NCBI RefSeq assembly: GCF_013911755.1
Contig: NZ_JACESP010000014.1
Location: 1 to 33,638, forward strand
DNA length: 33,638 nucleotides
Source: Sphingosinicella sp.
Lineage (GTDB): Bacteria > Pseudomonadota > Alphaproteobacteria > Sphingomonadales > Sphingomonadaceae
Direction: 5' to 3'
Shown here one piece after another: positions 1-9,432 of the stretch. Position 1 is the first letter of the stretch. Each line of letters starts with the position of its first letter. Below the pieces are notes generated by a model. That model searched no databases and was not told the origin of the DNA. It saw nothing but the letters and a program-made list of their open reading frames with translations. A program made the position numbers and the translations under genes.

Positions 1-1475
1 GTGTCGTAGAAGGCGCGGTCGCTCGTCTTGTGCGCGAGGCGGGGATCGCCGGGCGTCACCGGCAGCGGCACGATGACGACGCGCGCCGAAGCGGGCGGGG
101 CGGGCGGGGGCGTGCAGCTCACCGCAGCGCCGCCGCCCGCCGCAACCACCAGCTTGACGCGTGCGGGCGTCCGCAACGCGCCGACGGCGGCCTGCAGCAG
201 ATTGCGGACCTCGTGCCGATCAAAGCGGAAATCATGCCACGCGGCGGATTGCTCCAGCCGTTCGAGATGCAGCGAGAGATGGGCAATGCCATCGTCGGGC
301 GTGAAGCCCATCGTTTCGATGAGGTGGAACGGCCGCCCCGACGCGCTGACGAACGCCATTTTTTCTCCGCACTCGCGCCATTCGGACGCAGCGTCGCTAT
401 CGGCGACAATGCCCGATCCAATGCCCATAGTCGCGTTTTGGTTCCGAATTTCAATCGTGCGGATCGCGACATTGAAATGTGCGGCGCCCGGGCTGATCGC
501 GCCGATCGCGCCCGTATAGACCCCGCGCGGGCGCGCCTCGACCGCGTCGATCACCTCCATCGCGCGGATTTTGGGCGCGCCGGTAATGGAGCCGCAGGGG
601 AACAGGGCCTCCAGCACATCGAAGGCGTCGAGACCTTGGCGAAGCCGCGCATCCACCGTCGTCGTCATCTGGTGGACCGTGGGATAACGCTCTACCGCGA
701 ACGCATCCCGCACCGTCACCGAGCCCGCCTCGGCAACGCGCGCGAGGTCGTTGCGGATGAGATCGGTGATCATGAGGTTCTCGGCGCGGTTCTTGGGATC
801 GGCGGCGAGCGCGGCGGCCATGGCGGCATCCTCCGCCGCGAGCGGACGGCGCGGCGCGGTGCCTTTCATCGGGCGCGTTTCGAGCACGCCGCCTGCGAGC
901 GTGAAGAACAGCTCGGGCGAGAAGGAGAGAATCCACGCGTCTCCGGTGAACACGAGGGCGCCGTGGCCCATGCGCTGCGCGCGACGCAGCCGGGCGTAGA
1001 GCGAGAGCGGATGGCCTTCGACGGCAAGGCGGGTGGGGAAGGTGAGGTTGGCCTGGTAGATGTCCCCCGCTTCGATCAGCGCCTTCACCGTGCCGAGCGC
1101 GACGGCATAGCGTGCGGCGTCCAACGCGGGCTCTGGCGCGGACACGCGCGCATCGCGCCCGAACGCGGCGCCGAGCAGCGTTTCGGGCGGCACCATCTGC
1201 GGCGCATCGAAAACGCCGAACCAGACGAGCGGGGTTTCCGCGCTGCGCTCAGGAATGCTGAAAAGGCGTGGTTCCAGCGCGTGTCCGGCCTCGTAGGCAA
1301 GGAAACCCGCGACGTGGCGACCCGCATCGACATGCCGCCGCAGCGCGTCAAGCGCGGGGCGGACCTCGTCGCGCCGGGCCGCCGTGATGATCGCGTGCGC
1401 GCCGCTGTAGAGCGTCAGCGGCCGCGCGCCGTCGCCGCGCGCATCGTCGAGCGCCACGAAGGGCGCGCTCAGCAT
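1..1475 (-). CDS. pabB: Aminodeoxychorismate synthase component I fused to a 4-amino-4-deoxychorismate lyase-like domain (3' end outside window)
   Basis: Makes 4-amino-4-deoxychorismate from chorismate for p-aminobenzoate and folate synthesis; the second domain would release p-aminobenzoate. Reading the minus strand from the ATG at 1475-1473 gives an uninterrupted frame of 491 codons to the window edge, so the stop codon is not seen. The chorismate-binding domain fills about residues 1-375. It carries PMKGT with the lysine at about 204; in this family lysine there marks PabB, whereas anthranilate synthase TrpE has alanine. It also carries PCGSITGAPK, the family signature. From about residue 381 (FHLIETMGF...) the sequence becomes the start of a PLP-dependent lyase/aminotransferase-IV domain, so this is the PabBC fusion common in alphaproteobacteria. 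It is divergent from the peptidase gene, with about 48 bp between the starts. The family call is firm; the lyase domain is only partly visible. Confidence 0.9.
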   Translation of the reverse strand, partial: MLSAPFVALDDARGDGARPLTLYSGAHAIITAARRDEVRPALDALRRHVDAGRHVAGFLAYEAGHALEPRLFSIPERSAETPLVWFGVFDAPQMVPPETLLGAAFGRDARVSAPEPALDAARYAVALGTVKALIEAGDIYQANLTFPTRLAVEGHPLSLYARLRRAQRMGHGALVFTGDAWILSFSPELFFTLAGGVLETRPMKGTAPRRPLAAEDAAMAAALAADPKNRAENLMITDLIRNDLARVAEAGSVTVRDAFAVERYPTVHQMTTTVDARLRQGLDAFDVLEALFPCGSITGAPKIRAMEVIDAVEARPRGVYTGAIGAISPGAAHFNVAIRTIEIRNQNATMGIGSGIVADSDAASEWRECGEKMAFVSASGRPFHLIETMGFTPDDGIAHLSLHLERLEQSAAWHDFRFDRHEVRNLLQAAVGALRTPARVKLVVAAGGGAAVSCTPPPAPPASARVVIVPLPVTPGDPRLAHKTSDRAFYD

Positions 1476-1523
1476 GACGACACCCGTTGCCGGGAACCCG
1501 GCGGAATCGGTAGAGTGGCGGAA

Positions 1524-3497
1524 GTGAAAAAACGAAGCGTCATGGTCCGGGGGTGGTTCTTAGCAGGTCTTGCCGCGCTTGCCGCAAGCCTTCTCCCGCA
1601 TGATGCCTACGCCGCCGCAGTCGAAGCGCCGCCGGCGCTCACGGTGAGCGGCGTTCCCGCCTTACCGGCGGCGCTGATGGAACAGGCCAAGCCCTATCTC
1701 GAATACCGCGCGGCGCGGCTGCTCGGCTGGCACCCCGTGCGGCGATCGATGCTGATCGGCGCGCGGCTCGACGACAGCCGCCAGCTGTACGAGGTCGCCG
1801 TGCCCGGCGCCGCGCCGCGACAGCTTACCTTCGGCGAGGAGCCGGTGATCGCAGGAGAGTTCGCGCCGGTTTCGGGCGATGTCACGCTGGCGCTCGCCGA
1901 CCGGCAGGGTGACGAGCAGTACCAGATCTTCCGCGTCGACGATGGCCGGATGGTGAGCCTGACCGGCGAAGACGGGCGCAACCTCGGCGTCCGCTGGACC
2001 GCGGACGGCAAGCGCATCGGCTATTCGACGACGCGGCGCACCGGCCTCGACACCGACCTCCACATCATGGACCCGCGCGACCCCGCAACCGACCGGCTGG
2101 TGATGGAAGGGCGGGGCGGCGGCTGGAGCTTTGCCGACTTCTCCGCGGACGGAAAACGCGCGCTTCTCTATAATTACATCTCCGTCGCGATCAGCCGACT
2201 GTTCGAAATCGACCTCGAAACGCGCCAGCTTCGGGCGCTGGTGCCGCCGACCGCCGAACCATTCGCGTTCGGATCGGCGCGTTATGCGCCGGGGGCGCGC
2301 ATTTTCGCGATTACCGATTTTGGCGCGGAGCATCGCTATCTGGCCGAGATCGACCGGGTGACGGGCCTGCCGCGTCGACTCAATCCCGAAACAGGCTGGT
2401 CGGTGGAAGACTTCCGTGTCGATCCCGAAGGTCGCTTTCTGGCCTATGTCGTAAACGAGAACGGGCTTTCGCGGCTCCGCCTTCTCGATCTCGCGACCGG
2501 GCGACCGCGCGCCGCGCCAACACTTCCCGGGGGCATCCTCACGGGCCTCTCGATCGCGCCGTGGGGCGAGGTCGGCTTTTCGCTGACGAGTGCGTCCTCG
2601 CCGGGCGACGTGTGGTCGTTCGACCCCGATCGGCTCGAACTCACGCGCTGGACGGAGAGCGGGGCGACCATGCCGCCGGGCGTCGAGCCCGAGATCGTCA
2701 CCGTGAAGAGCTTCGACGGGCTTGCCGTCTCCGGGCTGCTCTACCGGCCCGATCCGTCGCGCTTTCCGGGGCCGCGCCCGCTGGTGATGGTGTTCCACGG
2801 GGGGCCGGAAGGCCAGTCCCGCCCCGGCTTTCTCGGGCGCAGCAACCATATGGTGAACGAACTCGGCGTCGCGCTGTTCTTCCCGAACGTCCGGGGCTCG
2901 ACAGGCTACGGCAAGGCCTTCGTCGCGCTCGACGATGGGCCGTTTCGCCGGGAGCACGCGGTGCGCGACGTGGGCGCGTTCCTGAAGCGGCTGCGCCGTG
3001 ATCCGAGCATCGACAAGACGCGCATGGCGGTGAGCGGGGCATCTTATGGCGGCTACATGACGCTCGCCTCGCTGATCCGCTATCCGAAGGACTTCCGCGC
3101 AGGCGTCAGCATCGTCGGGATTTCCGATTTCGTGACCTTTCTCGAAGGGACCGGCGAATACCGCCGCGACCTGCGCCGCATCGAATATGGGGACGAGCGC
3201 GATCCTGCCGAGCGGCGCAAGCTGAAGGCGATCTCGCCGCTGACGCGCGCGGACCGGATCCGCGTACCGCTGATGGTCGTGACAGGCGCGAACGATCCGC
3301 GCGTGCCGCCCTCCGAAGCGGACCAGATCGTTGCCGCGCTCCGTGCACGCGGCGGGACCGCGTGGCACGTCGTCGCGGCGGACGAAGGCCACGGCTTCGA
3401 GAAGAAGCCGAATGCCGACTACCAGTTCCTTGCGACTGTGCTGTTCTGGCAACGCTACCTGCTGGGGACGGCGCAGGGTGCCCTTGCAAGCCGTTGA
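1524..3497 (+). CDS. S9 family serine peptidase (prolyl oligopeptidase / acyl-aminoacyl peptidase type), exported
   Basis: Predicted to cleave short peptides in the periplasm or outside the cell. The N-terminus has a signal peptide: basic MKKR, a hydrophobic run, then AYAA around residue 30. A beta-propeller-like middle follows (TolB/WD40-like repeats, about 60-380), then an alpha/beta hydrolase domain. The catalytic triad is visible as Ser507 in GASYGGYM, Asp591 in GANDPRVP and His623 in DEGHGFEKK. At 657 residues the length is normal for the family. I chose the GTG at 1524 because it supplies the positive N-region of the signal peptide. The ATG at 1542 (651 aa) is an alternative, and neither has a strong ribosome site. 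The open frame continues upstream to position 30, but that stretch is only the shadow of the opposite-strand pabB. The natural substrate is unknown. Confidence 0.9.
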   Translation: MKKRSVMVRGWFLAGLAALAASLLPHDAYAAAVEAPPALTVSGVPALPAALMEQAKPYLEYRAARLLGWHPVRRSMLIGARLDDSRQLYEVAVPGAAPRQLTFGEEPVIAGEFAPVSGDVTLALADRQGDEQYQIFRVDDGRMVSLTGEDGRNLGVRWTADGKRIGYSTTRRTGLDTDLHIMDPRDPATDRLVMEGRGGGWSFADFSADGKRALLYNYISVAISRLFEIDLETRQLRALVPPTAEPFAFGSARYAPGARIFAITDFGAEHRYLAEIDRVTGLPRRLNPETGWSVEDFRVDPEGRFLAYVVNENGLSRLRLLDLATGRPRAAPTLPGGILTGLSIAPWGEVGFSLTSASSPGDVWSFDPDRLELTRWTESGATMPPGVEPEIVTVKSFDGLAVSGLLYRPDPSRFPGPRPLVMVFHGGPEGQSRPGFLGRSNHMVNELGVALFFPNVRGSTGYGKAFVALDDGPFRREHAVRDVGAFLKRLRRDPSIDKTRMAVSGASYGGYMTLASLIRYPKDFRAGVSIVGISDFVTFLEGTGEYRRDLRRIEYGDERDPAERRKLKAISPLTRADRIRVPLMVVTGANDPRVPPSEADQIVAALRARGGTAWHVVAADEGHGFEKKPNADYQFLATVLFWQRYLLGTAQGALASR

Positions 3498-3530
3498 CAT
3501 TCCACCCTTGCGGGTCGCATTGCTGCGCGC

Positions 3531-4202
3531 ATGACGTCAGAGTCTCGCCCCCTCGCCGCAGCGATCGTTCCGGTCACGCCGCTGGAGCAGAACTGCACGT
3601 TGCTCTGGTGCACGCGCACCATGCGCGGCGCGTTCGTCGATCCGGGCGGCGACCTCGACAAGCTGAAGGCGGCGGCGGCGCAGTACCGTGTCACCATCGA
3701 AAAGCTGCTCGTGACGCACGGCCATATCGATCACTGCGGGCTCACCGGCGTGCTTGCCGCGGAACTCGGCGTGCCGATCGAGGGGCCGCACCCCGAAGAC
3801 AAGTTCTGGATCGACATGGCGAGCAGCGTCGGCCAGCAATACGGCATCGCCGGTGCCGCGCCGTTCACGCCCGACCGCTGGCTTTCCGGCGGCGACACGG
3901 TGACGGTGGGCGAGCTGACGCTCGACGTCTACCACTGCCCCGGCCACACGCCCGGCCATGTGATCTTCCATCATCCCGAAAGCCGCCTCGCCATCGTCGG
4001 CGACGTGCTGTTCCAGGGATCGATCGGCCGCACGGACTTTCCGAAGGGCAACCACCAGGCGCTGATCGATTCCATCCGCACGCAGCTCTGGCCGCTTGGC
4101 GACGACACCGCGTTCGTGCCGGGGCACGGCCCGATGTCCACGTTCGGGCAGGAGCGGCAATCGAATCCGTTCGTCGCGGATGCGGTTCTGGCGCGCGCCT
4201 GA
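3531..4202 (+). CDS. Metallo-beta-lactamase-fold hydrolase, glyoxalase II-like (YcbL type)
   Basis: A 223-residue zinc hydrolase of the GloB/YcbL group, probably a thioesterase acting on glutathione thioesters such as S-lactoylglutathione. The metal-binding motif THGHIDH gives His63, His65, Asp67 and His68. Further ligands are His139 in CPGHTPGH, Asp158 in VGDVLF and His199 in VPGHGP. The GSIGRTDFPKGN stretch at about 164-174 is typical of the short YcbL-type proteins, which lack the C-terminal helical domain of classical glyoxalase II. It starts 33 bp after the peptidase and may be cotranscribed with it. The fold call is secure; the substrate is inferred from the family only. Confidence 0.88.
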   Translation: MTSESRPLAAAIVPVTPLEQNCTLLWCTRTMRGAFVDPGGDLDKLKAAAAQYRVTIEKLLVTHGHIDHCGLTGVLAAELGVPIEGPHPEDKFWIDMASSVGQQYGIAGAAPFTPDRWLSGGDTVTVGELTLDVYHCPGHTPGHVIFHHPESRLAIVGDVLFQGSIGRTDFPKGNHQALIDSIRTQLWPLGDDTAFVPGHGPMSTFGQERQSNPFVADAVLARA

Positions 4203-4232
4203 TATAGACGAACCGTGCAACAGAAAGCCCAC

Positions 4233-4260
4233 TTGCATCGCGGCGATGAATCGCTATGTT
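4233..4260 (+). promoter_or_regulatory. Candidate promoter for rpmF-plsX-fabH
   Basis: TTGCAT at 4233-4238 and TATGTT at 4255-4260 are separated by 16 bp, and the GCTATG context resembles the alphaproteobacterial -10 element. It lies in the 158-bp gap before rpmF, which otherwise shows no gene. Called by eye and untested. Confidence 0.35.
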
Positions 4261-4360
4261 CGCGCGCTCAACCGAATCCGGCGGGTTTCCGGGGCAATTT
4301 GCATTGTCCTGAAAGGCTGGCTGGTACACGAAAATTCACGTTGAAGGTAACAGGTGCCGC

Positions 4361-4540
4361 ATGGCTGTCCCTAAGAGAAAAACCTCGCCGTCGCGGCGGA
4401 ATATGCGTCGTAGCCATCACGCGCTCAGCGCCACGACGTTCCAGGAATGCTCCAACTGCGGCGAGCTCAAGCTTCCGCACAACGTGTGTGGAGCCTGCGG
4501 CTTCTACAACGGCCGAGAGGTTGTCGAAGCCGGCGCCTAA
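4361..4540 (+). CDS. rpmF: 50S ribosomal protein L32
   Basis: A 59-residue structural protein of the large ribosomal subunit. It begins [20 protein letters not shown], the conserved L32 N-terminus, and is rich in Arg and Lys. Four cysteines (30, 33, 43, 46) form the two CxxC pairs of the zinc-binding version of L32. The ATG at 4361 fits the family start exactly. It is followed after 30 bp by plsX. The rpmF-plsX-fabH order is widely conserved in bacteria and links ribosome production with membrane lipid synthesis. Confidence 0.96.
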   Translation: MAVPKRKTSPSRRNMRRSHHALSATTFQECSNCGELKLPHNVCGACGFYNGREVVEAGA

Positions 4541-4570
4541 ACCGGTGGACAACGCTTTGGGGGGTGTCCG

Positions 4571-5623
4571 ATGACGGCCGCGCCTGTCATCGCGCTTGAC
4601 GTCATGGGTGGCGACGGCGGTCCGGCAGTGACCATCGCCGCTGCCGAAATCGCACGCACGCGCCACCCCGATATCCGTTTCCGGCTTTACGGCCGCGAGG
4701 ACGCGATCCGTGCCGAGCTGGCCAAAGCGCCGCTTGTCGCGCGTGACGCAGTCGTCATCCATACCGACGGCGAAATCCTCGGCACCGACAAGCCGAGCCA
4801 GGTGCTCCGCCGCGCGCGCCACTCCTCGATGGGCCTTGCCGTCGATGCCGTGAAGGCGGGGGAGGCGCACGCCGCCGTCTCTGCCGGGAACACCGGCGCG
4901 CTGATGGCGATCGCCAAGCTCGGCCTGCGTACCATGCCCGGCATCGACCGGCCCGCGCTCGCCGCGCTGCTGCCGACCGCCAAGACCGATTCCGTGATGC
5001 TCGACCTCGGCGCCAATGCCGAGTGCGACTCCGAGAACCTCGTGCAGTTCGCCGTGATGGGCGCCGCCTTCGCGCGCACCGTGCTTGGGCTCGCCACGCC
5101 GCGCGTCGCGCTGCTCAACATCGGCGAGGAAGACCTGAAGGGCACCGACGAGCTGAAGCATGCCGCCGCGCTGCTGCGCTCCGCCGATCTTCCCATGCAG
5201 TTCGCCGGCTTCGTCGAGGGCGACAAGATCGGCCGGGGCGACGTCGACGTTATCGTCAGCGATGGCTTTTCGGGCAATATCGCCCTCAAGACGGCCGAAG
5301 GCACCGCGCGCCTCGTCGTCGAGCTTCTCACCCGCGCGTTCAAGAGCAGCATTTTCTCGATGGCAGGGTTCTTCATGTCGCGCGGCGCGCTCCGCTCGCT
5401 GCGCAGCCACCTCGATCCGAACGCGCACAACGGCGCGGTTTTCCTCGGGCTCAACGGCCTTGTCGTGAAGAGCCACGGGGGCGCCACCGCGCAGGGCTTC
5501 GCCAATGCCATCCGCGTCGCGCACGATCTCGTGGTGGACGACATCGCCCACCGCATCCGCGAAGATCTCGACAACTTCCAGGCGCATCGCAGCGCGCCCA
5601 AAACGATACAGGCCGCGCAATGA
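4571..5623 (+). CDS. plsX: Phosphate acyltransferase PlsX
   Basis: Converts acyl-ACP and phosphate into acyl-phosphate, the donor for the first step of phospholipid synthesis (PlsX/PlsY pathway); a peripheral membrane or cytosolic enzyme. The 350-residue product starts [17 protein letters not shown], the hallmark PlsX N-terminus, and contains [10 protein letters not shown] and [10 protein letters not shown], both conserved in the family. A G-run (4558-4565) before the ATG can act as the ribosome site. Its stop overlaps the fabH start (ATGA), so the two are translationally coupled. Full length, no anomalies. Confidence 0.96.
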   Translation: MTAAPVIALDVMGGDGGPAVTIAAAEIARTRHPDIRFRLYGREDAIRAELAKAPLVARDAVVIHTDGEILGTDKPSQVLRRARHSSMGLAVDAVKAGEAHAAVSAGNTGALMAIAKLGLRTMPGIDRPALAALLPTAKTDSVMLDLGANAECDSENLVQFAVMGAAFARTVLGLATPRVALLNIGEEDLKGTDELKHAAALLRSADLPMQFAGFVEGDKIGRGDVDVIVSDGFSGNIALKTAEGTARLVVELLTRAFKSSIFSMAGFFMSRGALRSLRSHLDPNAHNGAVFLGLNGLVVKSHGGATAQGFANAIRVAHDLVVDDIAHRIREDLDNFQAHRSAPKTIQAAQ

Positions 5624-6603
5624 CCGGAACTGTTGCGCGCACCATCGTCACCGGCACAGGCAGCTACCTGCCCGCGCGCGTGGTTTCCAACGCCGAGCTC
5701 GCCGAAACCGTCGACACCAGCGACGAGTGGATCGTCGAACGCTCGGGCATCCGCCAGCGCCACATCGCGGCGGAGGGCGAATTCACCTCCGACCTCGCGG
5801 TTGCCGCGGCGCGCGCGGCGCTGAAGGCGGCATGGCGCGAGCCTTCGGAAATCGACCTCATCATCGTCGCCACGGCAACGCCTGACCAGACGTTCCCGGC
5901 GACCGCCACCACGGTTCAGGAAAAGCTCGGCATCACCGACTGCGTGGCGTTCGACGTTGCTGCCGTCTGCTCCGGCTTCCTTTATGCGCTCACCGTGGCG
6001 GACGCGATGCTGCGCGCCGGGCCGATGCGCCACGCGCTCGTCATCGGCGCGGAGACGTTCAGCCGGCTCCTTGATTGGGAAGACCGCACCACCTGCGTGC
6101 TCTTCGGCGACGGCGCGGGCGCGGTGGTGCTCGAACGCGCCGAAGGCAACGGCGACGCCGACGATCGCGGTATCCTCGCCGCGCGACTCCATGCCGACGG
6201 CCGCCATAACCAGCTGCTTTTTGTGGACGGTGGCCCGGGTTCGACCGGTACGGTTGGCAAGGTCCGCATGAAGGGCAAGGAAGTGTTCCGCCATGCCGTC
6301 ACCAACCTCGCCTCGGTGATGACCGAGACGCTGGAGGCGGCGGGCTGCAAATCCGAAGACGTGGCGTGGGTGATCCCGCACCAGGCCAATCTCCGCATCC
6401 TTGAAGGCACGGCGAAGAAGCTGGGGCTCGATATCGACCAGGTGGTGATCACCGTCGACCGCCACGCCAATACGTCGGCGGCCTCCGTGCCGCTCGCGCT
6501 CGACACCGCGGTACGCGACGGACGCATCAAGACGGGCGACCTTCTCATCCTTGAAGCGATGGGCGGCGGGTTCACGTGGGGTGCTGCCGCGCTGCGCTGG
6601 TAG
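5620..6603 (+). CDS. fabH: Beta-ketoacyl-ACP synthase III
   Basis: Starts fatty-acid synthesis by condensing acetyl-CoA with malonyl-ACP in the cytosol. The 327-residue product shows the full FabH catalytic triad: Cys117 in AAVCSGF, His254 in IPHQAN and Asn284 in HANTSA, plus the C-terminal GGGFTWG motif. The ATG at 5620 overlaps the plsX stop by 4 bp, and the protein begins at the usual family position ([13 protein letters not shown]). The reading frame stays open far upstream, but that region is the shadow of plsX. The TAG stop lies 62 bp before ihfA. Confidence 0.96.
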   Translation: MTGTVARTIVTGTGSYLPARVVSNAELAETVDTSDEWIVERSGIRQRHIAAEGEFTSDLAVAAARAALKAAWREPSEIDLIIVATATPDQTFPATATTVQEKLGITDCVAFDVAAVCSGFLYALTVADAMLRAGPMRHALVIGAETFSRLLDWEDRTTCVLFGDGAGAVVLERAEGNGDADDRGILAARLHADGRHNQLLFVDGGPGSTGTVGKVRMKGKEVFRHAVTNLASVMTETLEAAGCKSEDVAWVIPHQANLRILEGTAKKLGLDIDQVVITVDRHANTSAASVPLALDTAVRDGRIKTGDLLILEAMGGGFTWGAAALRW

Positions 6604-6665
6604 ACTCTTCAACAGACTGCGCTATTATACGGGCGTCATTGAGGTTTTCTGCGCGGGAGCGGATC

Positions 6666-6965
6666 ATGGACAAGTCTTCGACATTGACGCGCGCCGAACT
6701 CGGCGAAGCGGTGCACAGCGCCATCGGCCTGTCGCGTGCCGAGTCCTCGCAGCTCGTCGAAACCGTGCTCGACAAGGTGTCCGACGCGCTGATCGCGGGG
6801 GAGAATGTGAAGATCTCCTCGTTCGGCAGCTTCATCCTGCGCGACAAGAACCGCCGCATCGGCCGCAACCCCAAGACGGGCGAGGAAGTGCCGATCGAGC
6901 CGCGCCGCGTGCTCACCTTTCGCCCCAGCCAGATCCTGCGCGAACGCATCAACGAAGGCGCGTGA
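6666..6965 (+). CDS. ihfA: Integration host factor subunit alpha
   Basis: A 99-residue DNA-bending protein of the HU/IHF family that pairs with IHF-beta and acts in replication, recombination and transcription. The alpha-subunit type is indicated by [11 protein letters not shown] near the start, the KISSFGSF core, the DNA-intercalating arm [12 protein letters not shown] (about 68-79) and RRVLTFRPS. The start at 6666 gives the normal length and has a purine-rich ribosome site (GGGAGCGGA, 6655-6663). A GCTATTAT -10-like element at 6621-6628 in the gap after fabH may give it its own promoter. The TGA overlaps the ATG of the MerR gene. Confidence 0.94.
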   Translation: MDKSSTLTRAELGEAVHSAIGLSRAESSQLVETVLDKVSDALIAGENVKISSFGSFILRDKNRRIGRNPKTGEEVPIEPRRVLTFRPSQILRERINEGA

Positions 6966-7393
6966 TGGCGGACAAGAGCGCCGACGCCTTTCGCACCATC
7001 AGCGAGGTCGCCGAAACGATCGGCGTCCCCCAGCATGTCCTCCGCTTCTGGGAAACGCGCTTTCCGGCGGTGAAGCCGTTGAAGCGTGGTGGCAACCGGC
7101 GCTATTATCGCCCTGAAGACGTTGAGCTTCTGCGTGCGATCAATCGCCTACTTTATACAGACGGCTACACGATCAAGGGCGTTCAGAAGCTCCTGAAAGA
7201 CAAGGGCGCGAAGGGCCTGCTCGCGGAACCCGCGCCGCTTCCCGTGTCTCCGGCGGTGACGAGCCCGCCCGAAAGCCCGCCGCCTGGCGAACTTTTCGCA
7301 CGTTCCGTGCCGCCAACCGCGGTGGATGCGGCGTTCGTCACCTCACTCCGTGCGATCCGCGACCGTCTGGCCGGGGCACTCGCGCAGGCTTGA
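6965..7393 (+). CDS. MerR family transcriptional regulator
   Basis: A 142-residue DNA-binding regulator. The winged helix-turn-helix is at about 11-80 ([20 protein letters not shown], then [12 protein letters not shown] and [11 protein letters not shown]). This is the short MerR type found after ihfA in many alphaproteobacteria. The C-terminal part is Pro/Ala-rich and probably disordered, ending in a short helix. No metal-binding cysteines are present, so it is unlikely to sense mercury or other metals. Translationally coupled to ihfA (TGATG overlap). It runs convergently into nudC with only 6 bp between stop codons. Its target genes cannot be read from the sequence. Confidence 0.88.
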   Translation: MADKSADAFRTISEVAETIGVPQHVLRFWETRFPAVKPLKRGGNRRYYRPEDVELLRAINRLLYTDGYTIKGVQKLLKDKGAKGLLAEPAPLPVSPAVTSPPESPPPGELFARSVPPTAVDAAFVTSLRAIRDRLAGALAQA

Positions 7394-7399
7394 GCGGGT

Positions 7400-8299
7400 T
7401 CAGGCGGTTGCCGCCACCCACGTCTCCAGCAGCGTCCTTGCAATCGCTATCGGCGGCGGCACGGCGAAACTGCCGATTCCGGCGAGCGCCGCCACGCAGT
7501 CCTCCCGCGTCACCCAGCGCACCTCCTCCATTTCTACCTCGTCGATGCTGATTTCGGTGGAGAGCGCCTCGGCGAAGCAGCCGATCATCAGGCTTGAAGG
7601 GAAGGGCCACGGCTGACTCGCCACATAGGCCACGCGACCGGCGACAATGCCCGCTTCCTCACGGATTTCACGGCGCACGGCGTCTTCAAAGCATTCGCCC
7701 GCCTCGACGAACCCGGCGAGCGCGGAGAGCGAACCCTTTGGAAAGCGCGGCTGGCGACCGAGCAAAACGCGGTCGCCGTCGATGGCGAGCATGATGACGA
7801 CAGGGTCGGTGCGTGGGAAATGCTCCGCGCCGCAGCCGGAGCAGTTGCGGCCATAGCCCGCCTTCACCATCTCCGTCGGCGCACCGCAATTGGCGCAGAA
7901 GCCGTGGCGCTGGTGCCAGTCGATCAGGGAGCGCGCCTGCGCGATGATCGCCGCGCGGCCATCATCCATCAGCATCGCGGCGCGGCGCGCGTCGACCGGC
8001 GCCCCCGGCAGCCCCGCCGCGCTCGCCCCCACCGCAAAGCGCGGGCTGCCGTCCTCAAGGCCGAGATAGACCTCGACCGCAGCCTCCGGCACTTCGGAAC
8101 GGCGCAGCCACGCAATATCCGGTCCGTCCTCGTCGATCAGCGGATTGAGCCCATCGAGCACCATCCACCGCGCGCCGGGATGCATCCGCGCCGCCCAAAG
8201 CGTCTCCGGGCTGCGCTGGATGCGGTCGTCCCGCTCGATGGGGGAGCCGATGAGGCCGGTGTGGGCGAGGGGGAAGCGGGGTGCGAAAAGGTCGGTCAT
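7400..8299 (-). CDS. nudC: NAD(+) / NADH diphosphatase (NudC-type, RNA-deNADding)
   Basis: Hydrolyses NADH/NAD to NMN and AMP and, from work on the family, removes NAD caps from RNA 5' ends. The 299-residue product has the zinc ribbon (Cys135, Cys138, Cys153, Cys156), the complete Nudix box at 196-218 (GFVEAGECF...REIREEAGI) and the SQPWPFPSS motif at 228-236 that defines the NADH-pyrophosphatase subgroup. I chose the ATG at 8299 (MTDLFAPRFP) because it gives standard length. An in-frame TTG at 8356 would add 19 residues. No good Shine-Dalgarno is seen for either. Monocistronic on the minus strand, divergent from the gene at 8402. Confidence 0.93.
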   Translation of the reverse strand: MTDLFAPRFPLAHTGLIGSPIERDDRIQRSPETLWAARMHPGARWMVLDGLNPLIDEDGPDIAWLRRSEVPEAAVEVYLGLEDGSPRFAVGASAAGLPGAPVDARRAAMLMDDGRAAIIAQARSLIDWHQRHGFCANCGAPTEMVKAGYGRNCSGCGAEHFPRTDPVVIMLAIDGDRVLLGRQPRFPKGSLSALAGFVEAGECFEDAVRREIREEAGIVAGRVAYVASQPWPFPSSLMIGCFAEALSTEISIDEVEMEEVRWVTREDCVAALAGIGSFAVPPPIAIARTLLETWVAATA

Positions 8300-8401
8300 C
8301 GCCGGAGGACAAAGCACGGCGGGTGGCGTGGTGCAACTGGCGAGTGTCCCCAGCAACGTATCTTCACAGCTTGGAAATGCGGAAGACTTAGACCGTGAGA
8401 A

Positions 8402-9415
8402 ATGAACATGCGTAGAGATATTCTGCTTCGTATGATGGCGCGCGCGACATTGCTTCTCTCCGTCGGTGCAGGGCCGTACGATGGCGGTTCAAATGCCCGC
8501 GTTCCAGATGCCGACGATATCGCCGCCTGCCGCTTTCTGGCTGCTTTCGAACCCGCCACAGCGGATCGCGGAGTGTCACCGGTCGCGAATCTCGTTGTTG
8601 CGGGGGCAGTCTTTGACATTGACGGCGACGGCATAGCCGATCGCCTGGGTGTGCAGGATCAGGGCACAGCCCATTTCGAGCAGGCTATTGTAATCCGGCA
8701 TGGCGAAAAACCGCAGGCGGCAGGCGGGCCCGATCAGGATGATGTCGGCGAGGATGTGCGCTGGTCACGCGGCGTACGTTGGCTGATCCACAACGGCCGG
8801 GCCTATAGCGTCAGGTTTGCCGGAAATGGTCTCGGATATCCGCTTTATCTCGGTCTGCCCCGTGTTGATGGCTACGAACATCCTATCTGCCGTTTTCAGC
8901 CCAAAGTAGAAAAGCGGCTCGTCGCGGAAAGCCCCGCCGAGCAGGGCGTCTGTGATGCCATCGAAGACGAAAAGGTTGAATTTATCGCTCCTGAAAGTGA
9001 GCGCGACGAGGATTCATCGCGCGCATGGCTGGTCGATTTCGCGAACGAGGGACGCTCCAGAAAAACCCGCATCGCCATGATGGATAGCAGTGCGGGCGCC
9101 GGTTGTAGCCAGAGAGTTTTTGAGGCGGTCGATCGTGCGGATTCGCCGTCTGCCCGACTTCTCCGTGAAGCACAGGGCAGATTTGGCGCTCCCAACTGCA
9201 TAGATGATGATCCGCGCTGGTTTCGTTTTGAAGGCAAAATCTACCTGGAAAGTCGTTCACAGGCCCCGGATGCTCCCCAGGTGGAAGATCAGGAAAAGCA
9301 TACTGTTCACATTATTGAACGCGGAACAGCGCGCCTCATCTGCCGGGCTTGGTACGATCACGAACCTCCCCGACTGACCGGTATCTGGAATGGTAGCGGC
9401 TGGAGAGTGCCCTAG
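8402..9415 (+). CDS. Hypothetical protein, probably exported, with a DxDxDGxxxD motif
   Basis: I do not recognise this 337-residue protein. The N-terminus (MNMRRDILLRMMARATLLLS) looks like a signal peptide or membrane anchor. DIDGDGIAD with Asp72, Asp74, Asp76 and Asp80 matches the calcium-binding loop seen in dockerin and thrombospondin-type repeats. The rest is acidic, with several cysteines, and ends normally at TAG. The DNA is visibly less GC-rich than its neighbours and uses codons rare around it (GTA, AAA, TTT, GAA), suggesting a different history, perhaps acquired. It sits alone between nudC and the SRP RNA. The start could also be the in-frame ATG at 8408. A real gene is likely because the frame is long in AT-richer DNA; the function is unknown. 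Confidence 0.7.
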   Translation: MNMRRDILLRMMARATLLLSVGAGPYDGGSNARVPDADDIAACRFLAAFEPATADRGVSPVANLVVAGAVFDIDGDGIADRLGVQDQGTAHFEQAIVIRHGEKPQAAGGPDQDDVGEDVRWSRGVRWLIHNGRAYSVRFAGNGLGYPLYLGLPRVDGYEHPICRFQPKVEKRLVAESPAEQGVCDAIEDEKVEFIAPESERDEDSSRAWLVDFANEGRSRKTRIAMMDSSAGAGCSQRVFEAVDRADSPSARLLREAQGRFGAPNCIDDDPRWFRFEGKIYLESRSQAPDAPQVEDQEKHTVHIIERGTARLICRAWYDHEPPRLTGIWNGSGWRVP

Positions 9416-9432
9416 CACGAACCCACCCGCCC

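Noticed and set aside
30-1523. The open frame extending upstream of the S9 peptidase
   Set aside because: It lies opposite pabB, whose motifs are clear, and the peptidase signal peptide marks its start near 1524.
6965-7393. Metal-responsive MerR regulator
   Set aside because: The conserved metal-binding cysteines are missing, and the position after ihfA is that of a small MerR-type regulator with no known metal role.
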